Positions 47,492 through 56,789 of a stretch of 64,000 nucleotides of DNA are shown piece by piece. Both the position numbers and the translations under genes were made by a program. Below the pieces are notes generated by a model that worked only from the letters and a program-made list of their open reading frames with translations, made no database searches and was not told the origin of the DNA. The stretch is from NCBI GenBank assembly GCA_024279935.1, contig JAJRQZ010000067.1, positions 1-64,000 on the forward strand. Reading direction: 5' to 3'. This stretch comes from Bacteroidota bacterium (GTDB taxonomy: Bacteria; Bacteroidota; Bacteroidia; Bacteroidales; F082). The number at the start of each line of letters is the position of its first letter. Within the stretch, counting starts at the first letter, position 1.

Positions 47492-49609
47492 TTATCGTCT
47501 CATCATCAACAAGAAGGCATACTCAAGGGCGGTATCCTTGTGAATCTCAAAACGGCCTGATGCGCCACCATGGCCAAAATCCATATTTGTTTTCAGCAAA
47601 AGCGGGTTTTTATCGGTTTTTAAATAGCGAAGCTTGGCAACCCACTTGGCGGGCTCCCAATACTGCACCTGGCTGTCGTGCAGCCCGGTTGTTACAAGCA
47701 TGGCCGGATAATCTCTTGCTTCAACATTATCGTATGGCGAATAACTAAGCATATAGTTATAATACTTTTCCTCGTTCGGGTTTCCCCACTCGTCGTATTC
47801 GCCGGTCGTCAGCGGAATGCTTTCATCAAGCATAGTGGTCATAACATCAACGAAAGGAACGGCGGCAATTACGGCCTTGAACAAATCGGGACGAAAATTT
47901 ATCACTGCTCCCATCAACAGCCCGCCTGCGCTTCCGCCATAGGCGAAGATGTTTTCTTTTGAGGTGTATTTTTTTTCTATCAAAAATTCAGCAACATCAA
48001 TAAAATCAAAGAAACTGTTCTTTTTATGCAACAGTTTGCCGTTTTCATACCATTCGCGGCCTAGTTCCTCGCCACCCCTGACATGCGCAATGGCAAAGGA
48101 AAACCCCCTGTCGAGCAAACTTAGCCGCGACGAACGGAAAGACGATTCGATACTGTAGCCATAGGATCCGTAACCATAGAGCAACAGTGGTTGATGTCCG
48201 TCTTTTTTAAAGCCTTTCTTATACACTACGGACACCGGAACCTCAAGCCCGTCGCGTGATTCGGCATATAGTCGTTCCGTAACATACTCATCCGCATTAT
48301 ACCCGCCCACAACCTCTTCTTCCTTAAGCAATTGCCTTTTACCGTTTTCCATGTCAAAGTCGAATATCGAGCGGGGGGTTTTTAAGGAGGTATATCCAAA
48401 ACGAAACTTATTGCTTTTATATTCCGCATTTGTTGAACCAAAAGCATAATAATCCGACTCGTTGAAGCTTATATAGTTTTCCTTATTGTTTTTTAGATCA
48501 ACTATCCGAAAGAAGATCAAGCCGTTTTTTCGCTCGCTTACAACATAAAAATCCTCGAAAACATCAATATCCTCAATAAGGACATCCTTGTCGTGTGCGC
48601 TCGGCCCCGTCCATTTATCAATGTTTGTGGCAGTCTCGGAACATTCCATTATGCGGAAATTCCTTGCTTTATAATTTGTTTTAACAAGAAAACGGTTTCC
48701 CTGATGGTAAATACTATACTCGACACCTTTTTTCCTGGGGCTGAAAATCTCGAATTCACCCTTAGGGTCATTGGCGTCGAGTATCCTGTATTCATCTGTT
48801 GTAGTGCTCTCGCAGCCTAATACAATGAATTTTTCTGATTTCGTTTTATAAACGTAGGTTGTGAATGTAGGGTCGGCTTCGTGATAAATTAATTCATCGT
48901 CTCCGACATTGTCGCCCAAAACATGTTTATATATTTTGTAAGGCCTGAGCGACTCGTCCTTAATGGTATAATAAATCGTTTTATTGTCGTTGGCCCAACA
49001 AATATTGCCCGAGGTATTCTTGATGTTATCTTTTAATATTTCCCCTGTTTCCAGGTTTTTGAAATGTATGGTATATTTTCGGCGGCTAACGCTGTCGATA
49101 CTATAGGCCAGGATATTATTGTTTTCGCTTATTTCCCACCCGCCGATATCGAAAAACGCCAGGCCCTCGGCCATTTTATTGCCGTCAAGCATAATCTGCT
49201 CGGTAGGGTTTTCATGGTTCTTCATCCGGCAATAAACCGGGTGCTCGCCACCTTTTATATAGCGATTATAATATTTGTATCCTTTCAACAAAAACGGCAC
49301 CGATTCATCGTCTTGTTTTATCCGTCCCACAATTTCATCGAAAATGGTTTTTTGCAGATTTTCGGTATCCTTCATAAACTCCTTGGCATAAGAGTTTTCC
49401 GTCTTGAGGTATTCTATTACTTCAGGGTTCTCCCTCTCGTTCAGCCAATAATAATCATCAATGCGCTGATTGCCGAATTCATTGAATATTTTAGCTTGTT
49501 TCTTTGCGATAGGTGCGCTCATGGTATTTTTATTTGTTGTTTGACAAAGCATAATGTTTCCTCCAAGCAGGGCGAGGATAAGGAATGATTTAGAGATAGT
49601 TATATGCAT
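47492..49609 (-). CDS. ptrB: S9A oligopeptidase B-like serine peptidase
   Basis: A 705-residue prolyl-oligopeptidase-family peptidase. A hydrophobic N-terminus (about 1-22) suggests export. The beta-propeller domain spans about 60-420 and the alpha/beta-hydrolase domain about 430-705. The nucleophile is Ser560 in YGGSAGG, the Asp is in VTTGLHDSQVQYWEPAKW and the His is in NMDFGHGGASGRFE. The MLDESIPLTTGEYDEWGNP segment is typical of oligopeptidase B, which prefers basic residues. It is transcribed before (11 bp) a TonB-dependent receptor, suggesting a unit for peptide uptake and digestion. Confidence 0.88.
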   Translation of the reverse strand: MHITISKSFLILALLGGNIMLCQTTNKNTMSAPIAKKQAKIFNEFGNQRIDDYYWLNERENPEVIEYLKTENSYAKEFMKDTENLQKTIFDEIVGRIKQDDESVPFLLKGYKYYNRYIKGGEHPVYCRMKNHENPTEQIMLDGNKMAEGLAFFDIGGWEISENNNILAYSIDSVSRRKYTIHFKNLETGEILKDNIKNTSGNICWANDNKTIYYTIKDESLRPYKIYKHVLGDNVGDDELIYHEADPTFTTYVYKTKSEKFIVLGCESTTTDEYRILDANDPKGEFEIFSPRKKGVEYSIYHQGNRFLVKTNYKARNFRIMECSETATNIDKWTGPSAHDKDVLIEDIDVFEDFYVVSERKNGLIFFRIVDLKNNKENYISFNESDYYAFGSTNAEYKSNKFRFGYTSLKTPRSIFDFDMENGKRQLLKEEEVVGGYNADEYVTERLYAESRDGLEVPVSVVYKKGFKKDGHQPLLLYGYGSYGYSIESSFRSSRLSLLDRGFSFAIAHVRGGEELGREWYENGKLLHKKNSFFDFIDVAEFLIEKKYTSKENIFAYGGSAGGLLMGAVINFRPDLFKAVIAAVPFVDVMTTMLDESIPLTTGEYDEWGNPNEEKYYNYMLSYSPYDNVEARDYPAMLVTTGLHDSQVQYWEPAKWVAKLRYLKTDKNPLLLKTNMDFGHGGASGRFEIHKDTALEYAFLLMMRR

Positions 49610-49620
49610 ATTATGTTCTA

Positions 49621-51960
49621 TTAGAAATAAAGGCTTATTCCCAAGCTTGGCATAAATGGCAGCTGATAAACTATTTCGCTGGTAACAAGATCAACATAAA
49701 AGATATTCTTTCTGTCGTAAACATTTGTTATACTGATATTTGTAACAAGCTTGGTATGTGCGGCGAGGAAGAAGTTCCTTTTTATATCAATATCTAGGCG
49801 GTGGTATGTCGGCAAACGTCCCTTGAAGATATCATCGTAAATTACCCCCAGCTGGCCGTTTTCGTTTATGTAATCGGCGTTTATGCCTCCCGGAAAAGTA
49901 AGGTGCTCATAAAAACCCTGAACTTGAGTAAAAGGAAAGCCGGTGCCGAAATTCCAACGGGCGCTGAACTCCCATTGTTTTTTTTCGCCTGCTATATAAG
50001 ACAAGATCATATTTATGTTATGACGGCGGTCGAAGTGGGGGTTATAGGTATGGAGCCGGCCATTCTTATCTTCGTATTGGCGTTCAACGTAGCCCAAGGA
50101 GTAAACAAACCAAAAATAAAGTCTTTTATAATCATATTTAACAACCATATCCACTCCATAAGCCTGGCCCTTTTCTATAATAAAATCCTTGGTTTCAACA
50201 TCGGAGGCTCCGTCCGGCGGCTTATTGCTCTCGTCATAGATCTTAAATCTATTGATATTGGTAAGCTGGGGGAAGTATTTATAATAACCCTCAAGGTTTA
50301 AGCTCAAGGTGCGTGTAAGGTCAATTTCGGTCCCTAAAATCAAATGCGAAGCTTTTTGAAGCTTGCTGCTAACTTCTTTTCCGTTAAATGTGGAAGGTAA
50401 GTTCGTGGGGCCAGAAAGGAAACCGGAGAACAAATTAACGACATCCCTGTCGGAAGAGGCAGAAATGAGGTTTTGTGAATACATTCCTGCGGCCAGCTTG
50501 AACCTTAGGTTTTGAGTAGCGTTATATTTTACCGCCAAACGTGGTTCCGGTGAAATTTCTGCCAAGGAGGCATACCATTGCAATCGCAGGCCCGGCTCGA
50601 TAATAAATTTTCCGAGTATTGATTTATACTTAAAATAGATACCCAGCTGTGTAGTGTTCTCAATTTGCTCGATTTTGCTGCCGACAAAGTTAGTCAACTG
50701 ATATTCTGTTTTATAACCCTCTACTTCGATACCATATTTAAATACGTCCTTACCAATAAAATAAGTAAAGTCGAGACCCCCGTTGAATCCTCCTATCGAG
50801 CTCGACCGATCGGAGAGCGTCGTAGAGTTTATTTTGCTGTCATAAACGGAATAAGCAAACCTACCTTCAAGCAACACCGGCGATTTTCCCGGGATAACAA
50901 CAAAATTCGCACCACCGCCATACGACTTCCAACCAAAGTCCGAAATGGATTTGTAATTATTCACATTATCGGTGAAGTTAAAGCCGAACAGGCTAACTTT
51001 GGATCCGTTTGCCGCGTTTATCGAAACTTTTCCGTAAACATCCATAAAGTTGAACGGAAGGCCGTCATCATCGATATAATCATAAAATATTTTTGAGCTT
51101 TGCTCGAGATAGGAGTTTTTTACCGAGAGAATCAAGGTTGAGCTTCCCTTGTCGGGCGCTGTTTGTTTAACTATGGGGACTTCGAGGACGGCTTTGGCGC
51201 CAAAAGTGGATGCGCTCACCGAGCCTGCAAACCGCTTTTTGTTGCCATCTTTGGTCGTTATGTCCATTACCGAGGAAATCCTGCCGCCATGTTCGGCATT
51301 AAAGCCACCGGTATAAATATCGGCAGTTCTTATAAGTTCGGTTTCAAAAACCGAGAACAGCCCAATTGAATGAAAGGGGTTGTAAATCATCATACCGTCC
51401 AGCATAACCTTGTTTTGTATTGGTGAGCCACCACGGATATAAAACTGCCCGCCCTGATCGCCCGTAAAAACAACCCCAGGTATAACTTGCAGATACTGAG
51501 CAATATCTGCCTGCCCTCCTATTGAGGGTATTGATTTTATCTCTTTAGGGGTGATCTTGACAACAGAGGTCCTGGTTTCCGTCCTGGCAGCAATGCGCTC
51601 GCCGCTAATGGTAACGGTCTCCAGTTGTACGCTTGATTTCTCAAGGAAAATCTTCTTGTCCATGATCTTACCTTCCTCCAGCAGAACCGGGACATTTATG
51701 GTGTCGAAACCGAGGTAGGTAACCTGAAGTATATATTTGCCGGCATTCACCTTGCTTATCAAGAAATAACCGTTAACATCGGTAGAAGCGCCAAAAGCAG
51801 TACCTTTGAGAACAACATTCGAGAACATTGCGGGCTCGCCGGATTCCTCTTCATATACAAAACCGCGAACTGTCGCATCTTGGGAAAAACCCGAAAAAGG
51901 CATGGCAACTGTTCCCAACAGTATTACTAACAATAACTTATATATATTTCTCATCTTCAC
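49621..51960 (-). CDS. TonB-dependent receptor with CarboxypepD regulatory domain
   Basis: A 779-residue outer-membrane receptor. A signal peptide (1-26) is followed by a carboxypeptidase-regulatory domain (about 30-110). The plug (about 115-220) contains IPSIGGQADIAQYLQVIPGV and QFYIRGGSPIQNKVMLDG, and the beta-barrel is about 230-779. Its size and plug are of the non-SusC type, and there is no SusD neighbour. It lies upstream of the oligopeptidase B gene in the same direction, so the cargo may be peptides; siderophore or other ligands remain possible. Confidence 0.87.
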   Translation of the reverse strand: MKMRNIYKLLLVILLGTVAMPFSGFSQDATVRGFVYEEESGEPAMFSNVVLKGTAFGASTDVNGYFLISKVNAGKYILQVTYLGFDTINVPVLLEEGKIMDKKIFLEKSSVQLETVTISGERIAARTETRTSVVKITPKEIKSIPSIGGQADIAQYLQVIPGVVFTGDQGGQFYIRGGSPIQNKVMLDGMMIYNPFHSIGLFSVFETELIRTADIYTGGFNAEHGGRISSVMDITTKDGNKKRFAGSVSASTFGAKAVLEVPIVKQTAPDKGSSTLILSVKNSYLEQSSKIFYDYIDDDGLPFNFMDVYGKVSINAANGSKVSLFGFNFTDNVNNYKSISDFGWKSYGGGANFVVIPGKSPVLLEGRFAYSVYDSKINSTTLSDRSSSIGGFNGGLDFTYFIGKDVFKYGIEVEGYKTEYQLTNFVGSKIEQIENTTQLGIYFKYKSILGKFIIEPGLRLQWYASLAEISPEPRLAVKYNATQNLRFKLAAGMYSQNLISASSDRDVVNLFSGFLSGPTNLPSTFNGKEVSSKLQKASHLILGTEIDLTRTLSLNLEGYYKYFPQLTNINRFKIYDESNKPPDGASDVETKDFIIEKGQAYGVDMVVKYDYKRLYFWFVYSLGYVERQYEDKNGRLHTYNPHFDRRHNINMILSYIAGEKKQWEFSARWNFGTGFPFTQVQGFYEHLTFPGGINADYINENGQLGVIYDDIFKGRLPTYHRLDIDIKRNFFLAAHTKLVTNISITNVYDRKNIFYVDLVTSEIVYQLPFMPSLGISLYF

Positions 51961-52030
51961 AAAGAGTTTTAGAAAGAATCGTCGAAATTAAAAAAAACCG
52001 TAACGCAAAAACTAGTATATAGATAAAAAA

Positions 52031-52056
52031 AAGAGGGCTGACGTTGCAGTCCTCTT
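52031..52056 (-). terminator. terminator of the DUF5668/PspC operon
   Basis: AAGAGGGCTG and CAGTCCTCTT form a stem with one G-T pair and a six-base loop, followed on the minus strand by a run of T. It is about 34 bp after the stop codon of the DUF5668-type gene. Confidence 0.7.
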
Positions 52057-52089
52057 CGTAAAGAATTCGGAATTTATTTAAGCAGATAC

Positions 52090-53037
52090 CTAGTACCTGA
52101 GAATAGTAAAGCTGGACACAGCCGCTTCGGCATCGATATACACTTTGTTAACGGCTTCGTCGAAGTTGGGGGTTTCATATTCGCCCCTGTCGGTCTTGTC
52201 GAATCCCTGAAGGGTCTTTCCTGACAAAACTGACTCTAGCGAAAGCTTGCAGCCCGAAGCCTCAGGAACCTTGATCACTATGGAAGATGCCCCGGCATCC
52301 AGATTAACAGTTGTATATTGATATACATCACCAAGCTTGATATTAATGGATGCCGCGCCACCTTCCACATTCAACAATTTGATTTTATATCTTGAAAGAT
52401 CAAAATCGATGGCCGCGGCGCCGGCGTCCAACGAAACCGTCCAAACAGGAAAGGTGTTCAGGCTGATGTCCACATTGTTTTTGTGCTTTCTCCCAATGTT
52501 AACGGAAGTGTTCTCCATTTCAATGTTGATTGTTGATGTGCTATCGGCAGTTTTAAGGATATAGCTATATTCCGAACTGTTGCCTCTCCTGTCGAAGGTA
52601 AGCAAGTCCATAGTCTCGTCCTCTATGGTGAACTTTCCGGCCGCGGCTTCGAGATTCAGGTCAACATATCTGGAACTATCATCGTAAGGTATGGCAAATG
52701 ACTGGGTCGAAAACCTGCGCGAATGACTGCCCGAGCTATCGTTGTCGTCCCAGTTATCCCAATCCCTATCGCTAAAGAGCTCAAAACTATGCGACCTTCC
52801 GCTGAATTCTGTCCTGTTGAGCATAAACGTCAGCGAAGCCCCAAGTATTACAAGAACCAATATCACTTTTATCCATTCGTTTACAGGAATTATTGATACG
52901 CCCCAAAGAACGAGGAAAACAGGCCACAGCCTCCATAGCGACACCCAGTCGAAACTTGCAAGCCCAAGATTTTGAAGTATGAAAAGCACACCTGCGAATA
53001 TTAACATAACTCCCCAAAAAATATTTCTGAATTTCAT
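52090..53037 (-). CDS. LiaF/DUF5668-type membrane-stress protein with C-terminal adhesin-like domain
   Basis: A 315-residue protein with four hydrophobic segments at the N-terminus (about residues 6-82, LiaI/LiaF-TM or DUF5668-like; motif LFILQNLGLASFDWVSLWRLWPV). A soluble beta-helical region (about 130-315) follows, with repeated aliphatic strands as in DUF4097/cell-wall-active antibiotic response proteins. It lies 35 bp after the PspC gene in an operon. Its role is envelope stress sensing or response by association with PspC-domain proteins; direct function is unknown. Confidence 0.8.
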   Translation of the reverse strand: MKFRNIFWGVMLIFAGVLFILQNLGLASFDWVSLWRLWPVFLVLWGVSIIPVNEWIKVILVLVILGASLTFMLNRTEFSGRSHSFELFSDRDWDNWDDNDSSGSHSRRFSTQSFAIPYDDSSRYVDLNLEAAAGKFTIEDETMDLLTFDRRGNSSEYSYILKTADSTSTINIEMENTSVNIGRKHKNNVDISLNTFPVWTVSLDAGAAAIDFDLSRYKIKLLNVEGGAASINIKLGDVYQYTTVNLDAGASSIVIKVPEASGCKLSLESVLSGKTLQGFDKTDRGEYETPNFDEAVNKVYIDAEAAVSSFTILRY

Positions 53038-53072
53038 TTTAGTAGTATTTTATGATTATTGATTTTGTTTAA

Positions 53073-53582
53073 TTACCTGGACTTTTCGTCAGTTTCCGTT
53101 TCGCTCACGATAAAACCATCGCCGGCTTTATTATCCGGGGCTGTTGATTTGAACAGCTCGGGTTTAATCAGCATGGCACCTAGCACGATTAACACTAATG
53201 GCCAAAAGTCGATTATGTCGTAAAAGGGGAAAAGCCTGTCGAATAGAATTATCAATCCGATAAATATAAGGACTATCCCGGCAATAAGGCTGGTGTTGTT
53301 CTTTTTCCTGTTGTCAGCACCGGCTTCGATATTAGAGTTTTTGTCCTTTGAATCAAAACCTTTCCCCGTATTGCCGGTTATCGTAAAATCCAATGGCTCT
53401 GAAGGTATTACTATCCATAAGATCACATAGGCCAGAAATCCGCCGCCGCCAAAAACGAGCAGCAAAACAAAGGCAATCCTTATTAAGGCTATGTCAACAT
53501 CAAAATAGTTTGCCAGACCTCCGCAAACGCCGCCGATCATTTTATCGCGCACTGATCGGTAAAGTCGTGATGAATTTTCCAT
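53073..53582 (-). CDS. PspC-domain membrane protein
   Basis: A 169-residue protein. The N-terminal PspC domain (about 3-62) has RSVRDKMIGGVCGGLANYF and the helix LIRIAFVLLLVFGGGGFLAYVILWI. Two further hydrophobic segments (about 95-145) end in a LWPLVLIVLG motif typical of DUF5668/LiaI-like regions. PspC proteins sense or respond to inner-membrane stress. It is the first gene of an operon with the LiaF-like gene, with a TTG-N23-TATATTTG promoter upstream. Confidence 0.88.
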   Translation of the reverse strand: MENSSRLYRSVRDKMIGGVCGGLANYFDVDIALIRIAFVLLLVFGGGGFLAYVILWIVIPSEPLDFTITGNTGKGFDSKDKNSNIEAGADNRKKNNTSLIAGIVLIFIGLIILFDRLFPFYDIIDFWPLVLIVLGAMLIKPELFKSTAPDNKAGDGFIVSETETDEKSR

Positions 53583-53610
53583 TTTATTATTTTTTCGTTA
53601 AAACTTTCGG

Positions 53611-53644
53611 CAAATATATGTCTGCCCCGGTGGCGGTGGAACAA
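53611..53644 (-). promoter_or_regulatory. promoter of the PspC/LiaF-like operon
   Basis: On the minus strand TTG (53644-53642), a 23-nt spacer and TATATTTG (53618-53611) match the Bacteroidota consensus. The ATG is 29 nt further on. Confidence 0.5.
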
Positions 53645-54157
53645 AAAATCGGTGAACGGTGGAATAGGGTCGGTAAAAAGCGATATAAAATATACGATTA
53701 ACAAATTTCGATATTCCGGGGAATTTAGCGCTTTTTCGCTAAAACCGCTATTTTATCCAAAATAGCATTTTTATGTCCAAATATATGAATGTTAGTTTGT
53801 TTATGTCGAAAACGGCAACAGAAAACAATTATTTGTGATTTAATTAACAGTCAGCTAAGCAAATAAACTATTTATAAGGGATTTAAATTGAGAAAAATCA
53901 ATTAAAAACATTAAACATATTGCATAAAATTTACTACTTTTACACCCCTTTAAAAAGGGGCATTTCAAGAACTGGTAAAAGGGCAAAACGACCTCCGTGC
54001 CGGTATCTGAAAGTGGGGAGTCCTGTTAAAGAGGATATATTTAATGAAATGCGGCAGCCATTGAGGCTCAAGTTCGGAATATTAATTAAATGTTTAAATT
54101 TTTCTATCAGTTTCGGGTGGCCGGAAAAAGAGGAATTAATATAAACCAAAATATACG
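53645..54157 (+). other. upstream region of citrate synthase with hairpin leader
   Basis: 513 bp without a convincing gene. A TACTTTTA box at 53935-53942 is a candidate -7 element, followed at once by a perfect hairpin, CCCCTTT/AAAGGGG (53945-53960). If that promoter is used the leader is about 200 nt. A 74-codon frame at 53920-54144 overlaps the promoter and resembles no family, so it is not called. Confidence 0.4.
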
Positions 54158-55462
54158 ATGAGTAAATTAAAAGATAAATTAAACAATAAGATAGAAGCAC
54201 ACCGTCCCCGGATAAAGAAATTGCTTAGCGATCATGGGGAGACAGTTGTTACCGACGTAACCGTTCAACAGATTATTGGCGGGATGAGGGGCATCAAAAG
54301 CCTGGTAACCGACATATCATATCTGGATCCTTATGAGGGAATCAGGTACAGGGGTTTTACGCTTGAGGAGGTTTTCGACCAGCTCCCGAAACCACCCAAT
54401 GCGAAAATGCCCTATGTTGAAGGTTTGTTTTATTTATTGCTTACAGGGGATATTCCTACTCAAGACGAAGTCAACGAACTTATTTACGATTGCGTAAACA
54501 GAAGGCAGCTCCCGAAATATGTTTATGAGGTTATCGATGCTTTTCCCAACAACAGCCATCCCATGGTTATACTTTCGGCTGCGGTTATGTCCATGCAGAG
54601 GGAGTCAATCTTCAACCTAAAGTACCAAAGAGGCCTTAACAAGCTGGATTATTGGGAATCGACCTATGAAGATGCCCTGAACTTAATCTCGAAAATGCCT
54701 GTGATCAGCGCATATATCTATAATAAGCTATATTCCAAAAGAACTGGCATATATCAGGATCCGACCTTGGATTTCGGGGGCAACTTCGCTTATATGATGG
54801 GGATGGATTCTCCTTACGATGAAGTTTCAAGGATGTATTTTATCCTTCATGCCGATCATGAGGGAGGAAACGTGAGCGCACATACGGGACATCTTATCGC
54901 CAGCTCCCTTTCGGATGTTTATTATGCCACCTCAGGCATGATCAACGGTTTGGCAGGGCCGCTTCACGGGCTTGCCAACCAGGAAGTCCTTAGATGGATT
55001 CAAGACCTGAGGTCGAAAATGGGGGATAAAGTCCCAAGTGAGGAAATAATGAGAAAATTTGTTTGGGACACCCTGGAAGGAGGACAAGTGGTCCCGGGAT
55101 TTGGTCATGCCGTACTTCGCAAGACCGACCCGCGCTACCAAATCCAAAGGGAATTTTGTCTGGAAAACTTTCCTGACGATGATTTGTTCAAATATGTTGA
55201 CATGCTGTACCGAATTGTCCCCCCGATTTTGCAGGAACAAGGAAAAGCAAAAAACCCATGGCCTAATGTCGATGCTCAATCAGGCGTGGTCCAATGGTAT
55301 TACGGCGTAACTCAATACGACTTCTACACCGTGTTGTTTTCAATCGGAAGGGCTTTGGGAGTGTTGTCGAACATTATCTGGGACAGGGCTCTGGGATTCC
55401 CTCTGGAAAGGCCCAAGTCGATTACTACTGATATGCTTGAGCAGATAGTTGGAATAAAATAA
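54158..55462 (+). CDS. gltA: citrate synthase (eukaryotic-like type)
   Basis: A 434-residue TCA-cycle enzyme condensing oxaloacetate and acetyl-CoA. The active-site regions are all present: GPLHGLANQEV with the catalytic His, VPGFGHAVLRKTDPRY with the second His and the R-rich oxaloacetate site, and NVDAQSGVVQWYYG with the catalytic Asp. The motif order and the GLAGPLHGLANQE form resemble mitochondrial citrate synthases, as is usual in Bacteroidota. The gene is monocistronic and has a terminator. It is followed by yjbQ, with no clear functional link. Confidence 0.96.
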   Translation: MSKLKDKLNNKIEAHRPRIKKLLSDHGETVVTDVTVQQIIGGMRGIKSLVTDISYLDPYEGIRYRGFTLEEVFDQLPKPPNAKMPYVEGLFYLLLTGDIPTQDEVNELIYDCVNRRQLPKYVYEVIDAFPNNSHPMVILSAAVMSMQRESIFNLKYQRGLNKLDYWESTYEDALNLISKMPVISAYIYNKLYSKRTGIYQDPTLDFGGNFAYMMGMDSPYDEVSRMYFILHADHEGGNVSAHTGHLIASSLSDVYYATSGMINGLAGPLHGLANQEVLRWIQDLRSKMGDKVPSEEIMRKFVWDTLEGGQVVPGFGHAVLRKTDPRYQIQREFCLENFPDDDLFKYVDMLYRIVPPILQEQGKAKNPWPNVDAQSGVVQWYYGVTQYDFYTVLFSIGRALGVLSNIIWDRALGFPLERPKSITTDMLEQIVGIK

Positions 55463-55483
55463 ATTGCTTTTTATATATTTGAG

Positions 55484-55511
55484 GCCCTGCCATTCAAGCG
55501 GCAGGGCTTTT
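55484..55511 (+). terminator. terminator of gltA
   Basis: GCCCTGCC (55484-55491) and GGCAGGGC (55500-55507) form an 8-bp stem followed by TTTT. It lies between gltA and yjbQ. Confidence 0.85.
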
Positions 55512-55522
55512 CTAATTGCATT

Positions 55523-55933
55523 ATGATAATTCAGAAGGAAATAGTCTTAAAGCCGATGCGCAAAGGTTTTCACAATATCGACAACCTGATTATCAATGAA
55601 TTGGGCAAATTACCGGAAATGGCTGTATTGAACATCTTCGTAAAACACACTTCTGCCGCGCTCATGATCAACGAAAACGCCGACCCAGATGTCAGATACG
55701 ATATTAATTCGTTATTGGAGATAATGGCTCCCGAGTCGGCTGGCTTTTACCACCACACCATGGAGGGCGCCGACGATATGCCCGCTCATTTCAAGACCGC
55801 CGTTTTCGGAAATTCCATTAACATCCCCATCAGCAATCACAAGCTTAATATGGGAACATGGCAGAGTCTGTTTTTTTGCGAGTTCAGGAATTATGGAGGA
55901 AGCCGCAAAATAGTCTTAAGCCTTTATTATTAA
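55523..55933 (+). CDS. yjbQ: YjbQ/UPF0047 family protein (secondary thiamine-phosphate synthase-like)
   Basis: A complete 136-residue protein of the YjbQ family. The signature KHTSAALMINENADPDVRYD (residues 47-66) and HHTMEGADDMPAHFK (about 76-90) contain the conserved His/Glu/Asp residues that form the proposed active site. The C-terminal segment LNMGTWQSLFFCEFR is also typical. Members show weak thiamine-phosphate synthase activity in vitro, but the true role is unsettled. Confidence 0.9.
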   Translation: MIIQKEIVLKPMRKGFHNIDNLIINELGKLPEMAVLNIFVKHTSAALMINENADPDVRYDINSLLEIMAPESAGFYHHTMEGADDMPAHFKTAVFGNSINIPISNHKLNMGTWQSLFFCEFRNYGGSRKIVLSLYY

Positions 55934-56576
55934 ACTGTTCCCTCCTTATTGCCCTTGTGCGGCATCAAATACATTCCCCTGCTAAATTCAATTTCCCAAG
56001 TATCAGGACAAACCTAAATACTGCTATACTCAATCCCCCCTGCTATGAAAATCTCGTTTAATTTTATATATCATCGTTTGCGAAGGTGAAAAGTAAATAA
56101 AAATGGGAATTTGCCGGAAACATAAACGACTGATGTTCAATAGAAATTCTTGACGTTAGTCGGAAGCTAAAAGAACGACAGAGCAATAACGAGACAAAAC
56201 AGCAAATATACCTGAAAACCTACCACATATTAAAACATGCTTGTTTTTTTCCAACGCTAAAAAATCCAATCAAAAAAAACAAAAGAGGCTCCATTTTTCC
56301 ATCACACACAAACTGAATGATTATATTTATACTCACTAAATGAGATAATAAAACATTCATGTTTAATTTTAAACACACAGGAAAATGATTATTATGCAAA
56401 AATACATTCATCGGATTAAGCGGATTTAACGGATGTTTTTCGCTTGCGAAAAACTAAAATCCGCTTAATCCGCTTAATCCGATGATAAATATAATATACT
56501 AGATGACAATTAATTACATAATTATAAACACATGAAAATTATTGCTACTTTAGCAAGCAATTAAGTTAAAATTAAG
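55934..56576. repeat. intergenic region with large palindromic repeat
   Basis: 643 bp without a gene. Positions 56409-56484 form a long imperfect palindrome. Outer arms of CGGATTAAGCGGAT units face ATCCGCTTAATCCG units, and the centre is a perfect hairpin (GTTTTTCGC-TT-GCGAAAAAC at 56435-56454). Repeats of the CGGATTAAGCGGAT type are scattered in Bacteroidota genomes and here mark the left edge of the decayed island. The rest is AT-rich and featureless. Confidence 0.6.
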
Positions 56577-56789
56577 ATGAACCGAATAAAAGAGGTTTTA
56601 GAACAGAAAGGAATAAAGCAAATTTGGTTGGCTAACCAATTAGGTAAGAGTTATAATATGGTAAACTCTTATGCTAAAAACAGACGACAACCAAGTTTAG
56701 AAGATTTGTACAAAATTGCAGAATTACTTGATGTTGATGTGAAAGAACTAATTATTTCAAGTAAAGAAAATAAGTATGGCAAAAAATAA
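56577..56789 (+). CDS. XRE-family helix-turn-helix protein
   Basis: A 70-residue DNA-binding protein almost entirely consisting of a Cro/C1-type HTH (residues 4-60; KQIWLANQLGKSYNMVNSY is helix 2-turn-helix 3). The reading frame is intact. Its stop overlaps the putative RhuM start by 14 bp, so it probably regulates this island's genes. Similar small XRE genes precede restriction or RhuM genes in other Bacteroidota. Confidence 0.8.
   Translation: MNRIKEVLEQKGIKQIWLANQLGKSYNMVNSYAKNRRQPSLEDLYKIAELLDVDVKELIISSKENKYGKK

Noticed and set aside
47191-47748. Long plus-strand frame overlapping the oligopeptidase end
   Set aside because: It lies antisense to a well-supported catalytic domain and includes the inverted-repeat element; the composition is that of a shadow frame.
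53920-54144. 74-codon frame upstream of gltA
   Set aside because: It overlaps the candidate promoter and hairpin, has no family match by eye, and the frame has no ribosome-binding context.
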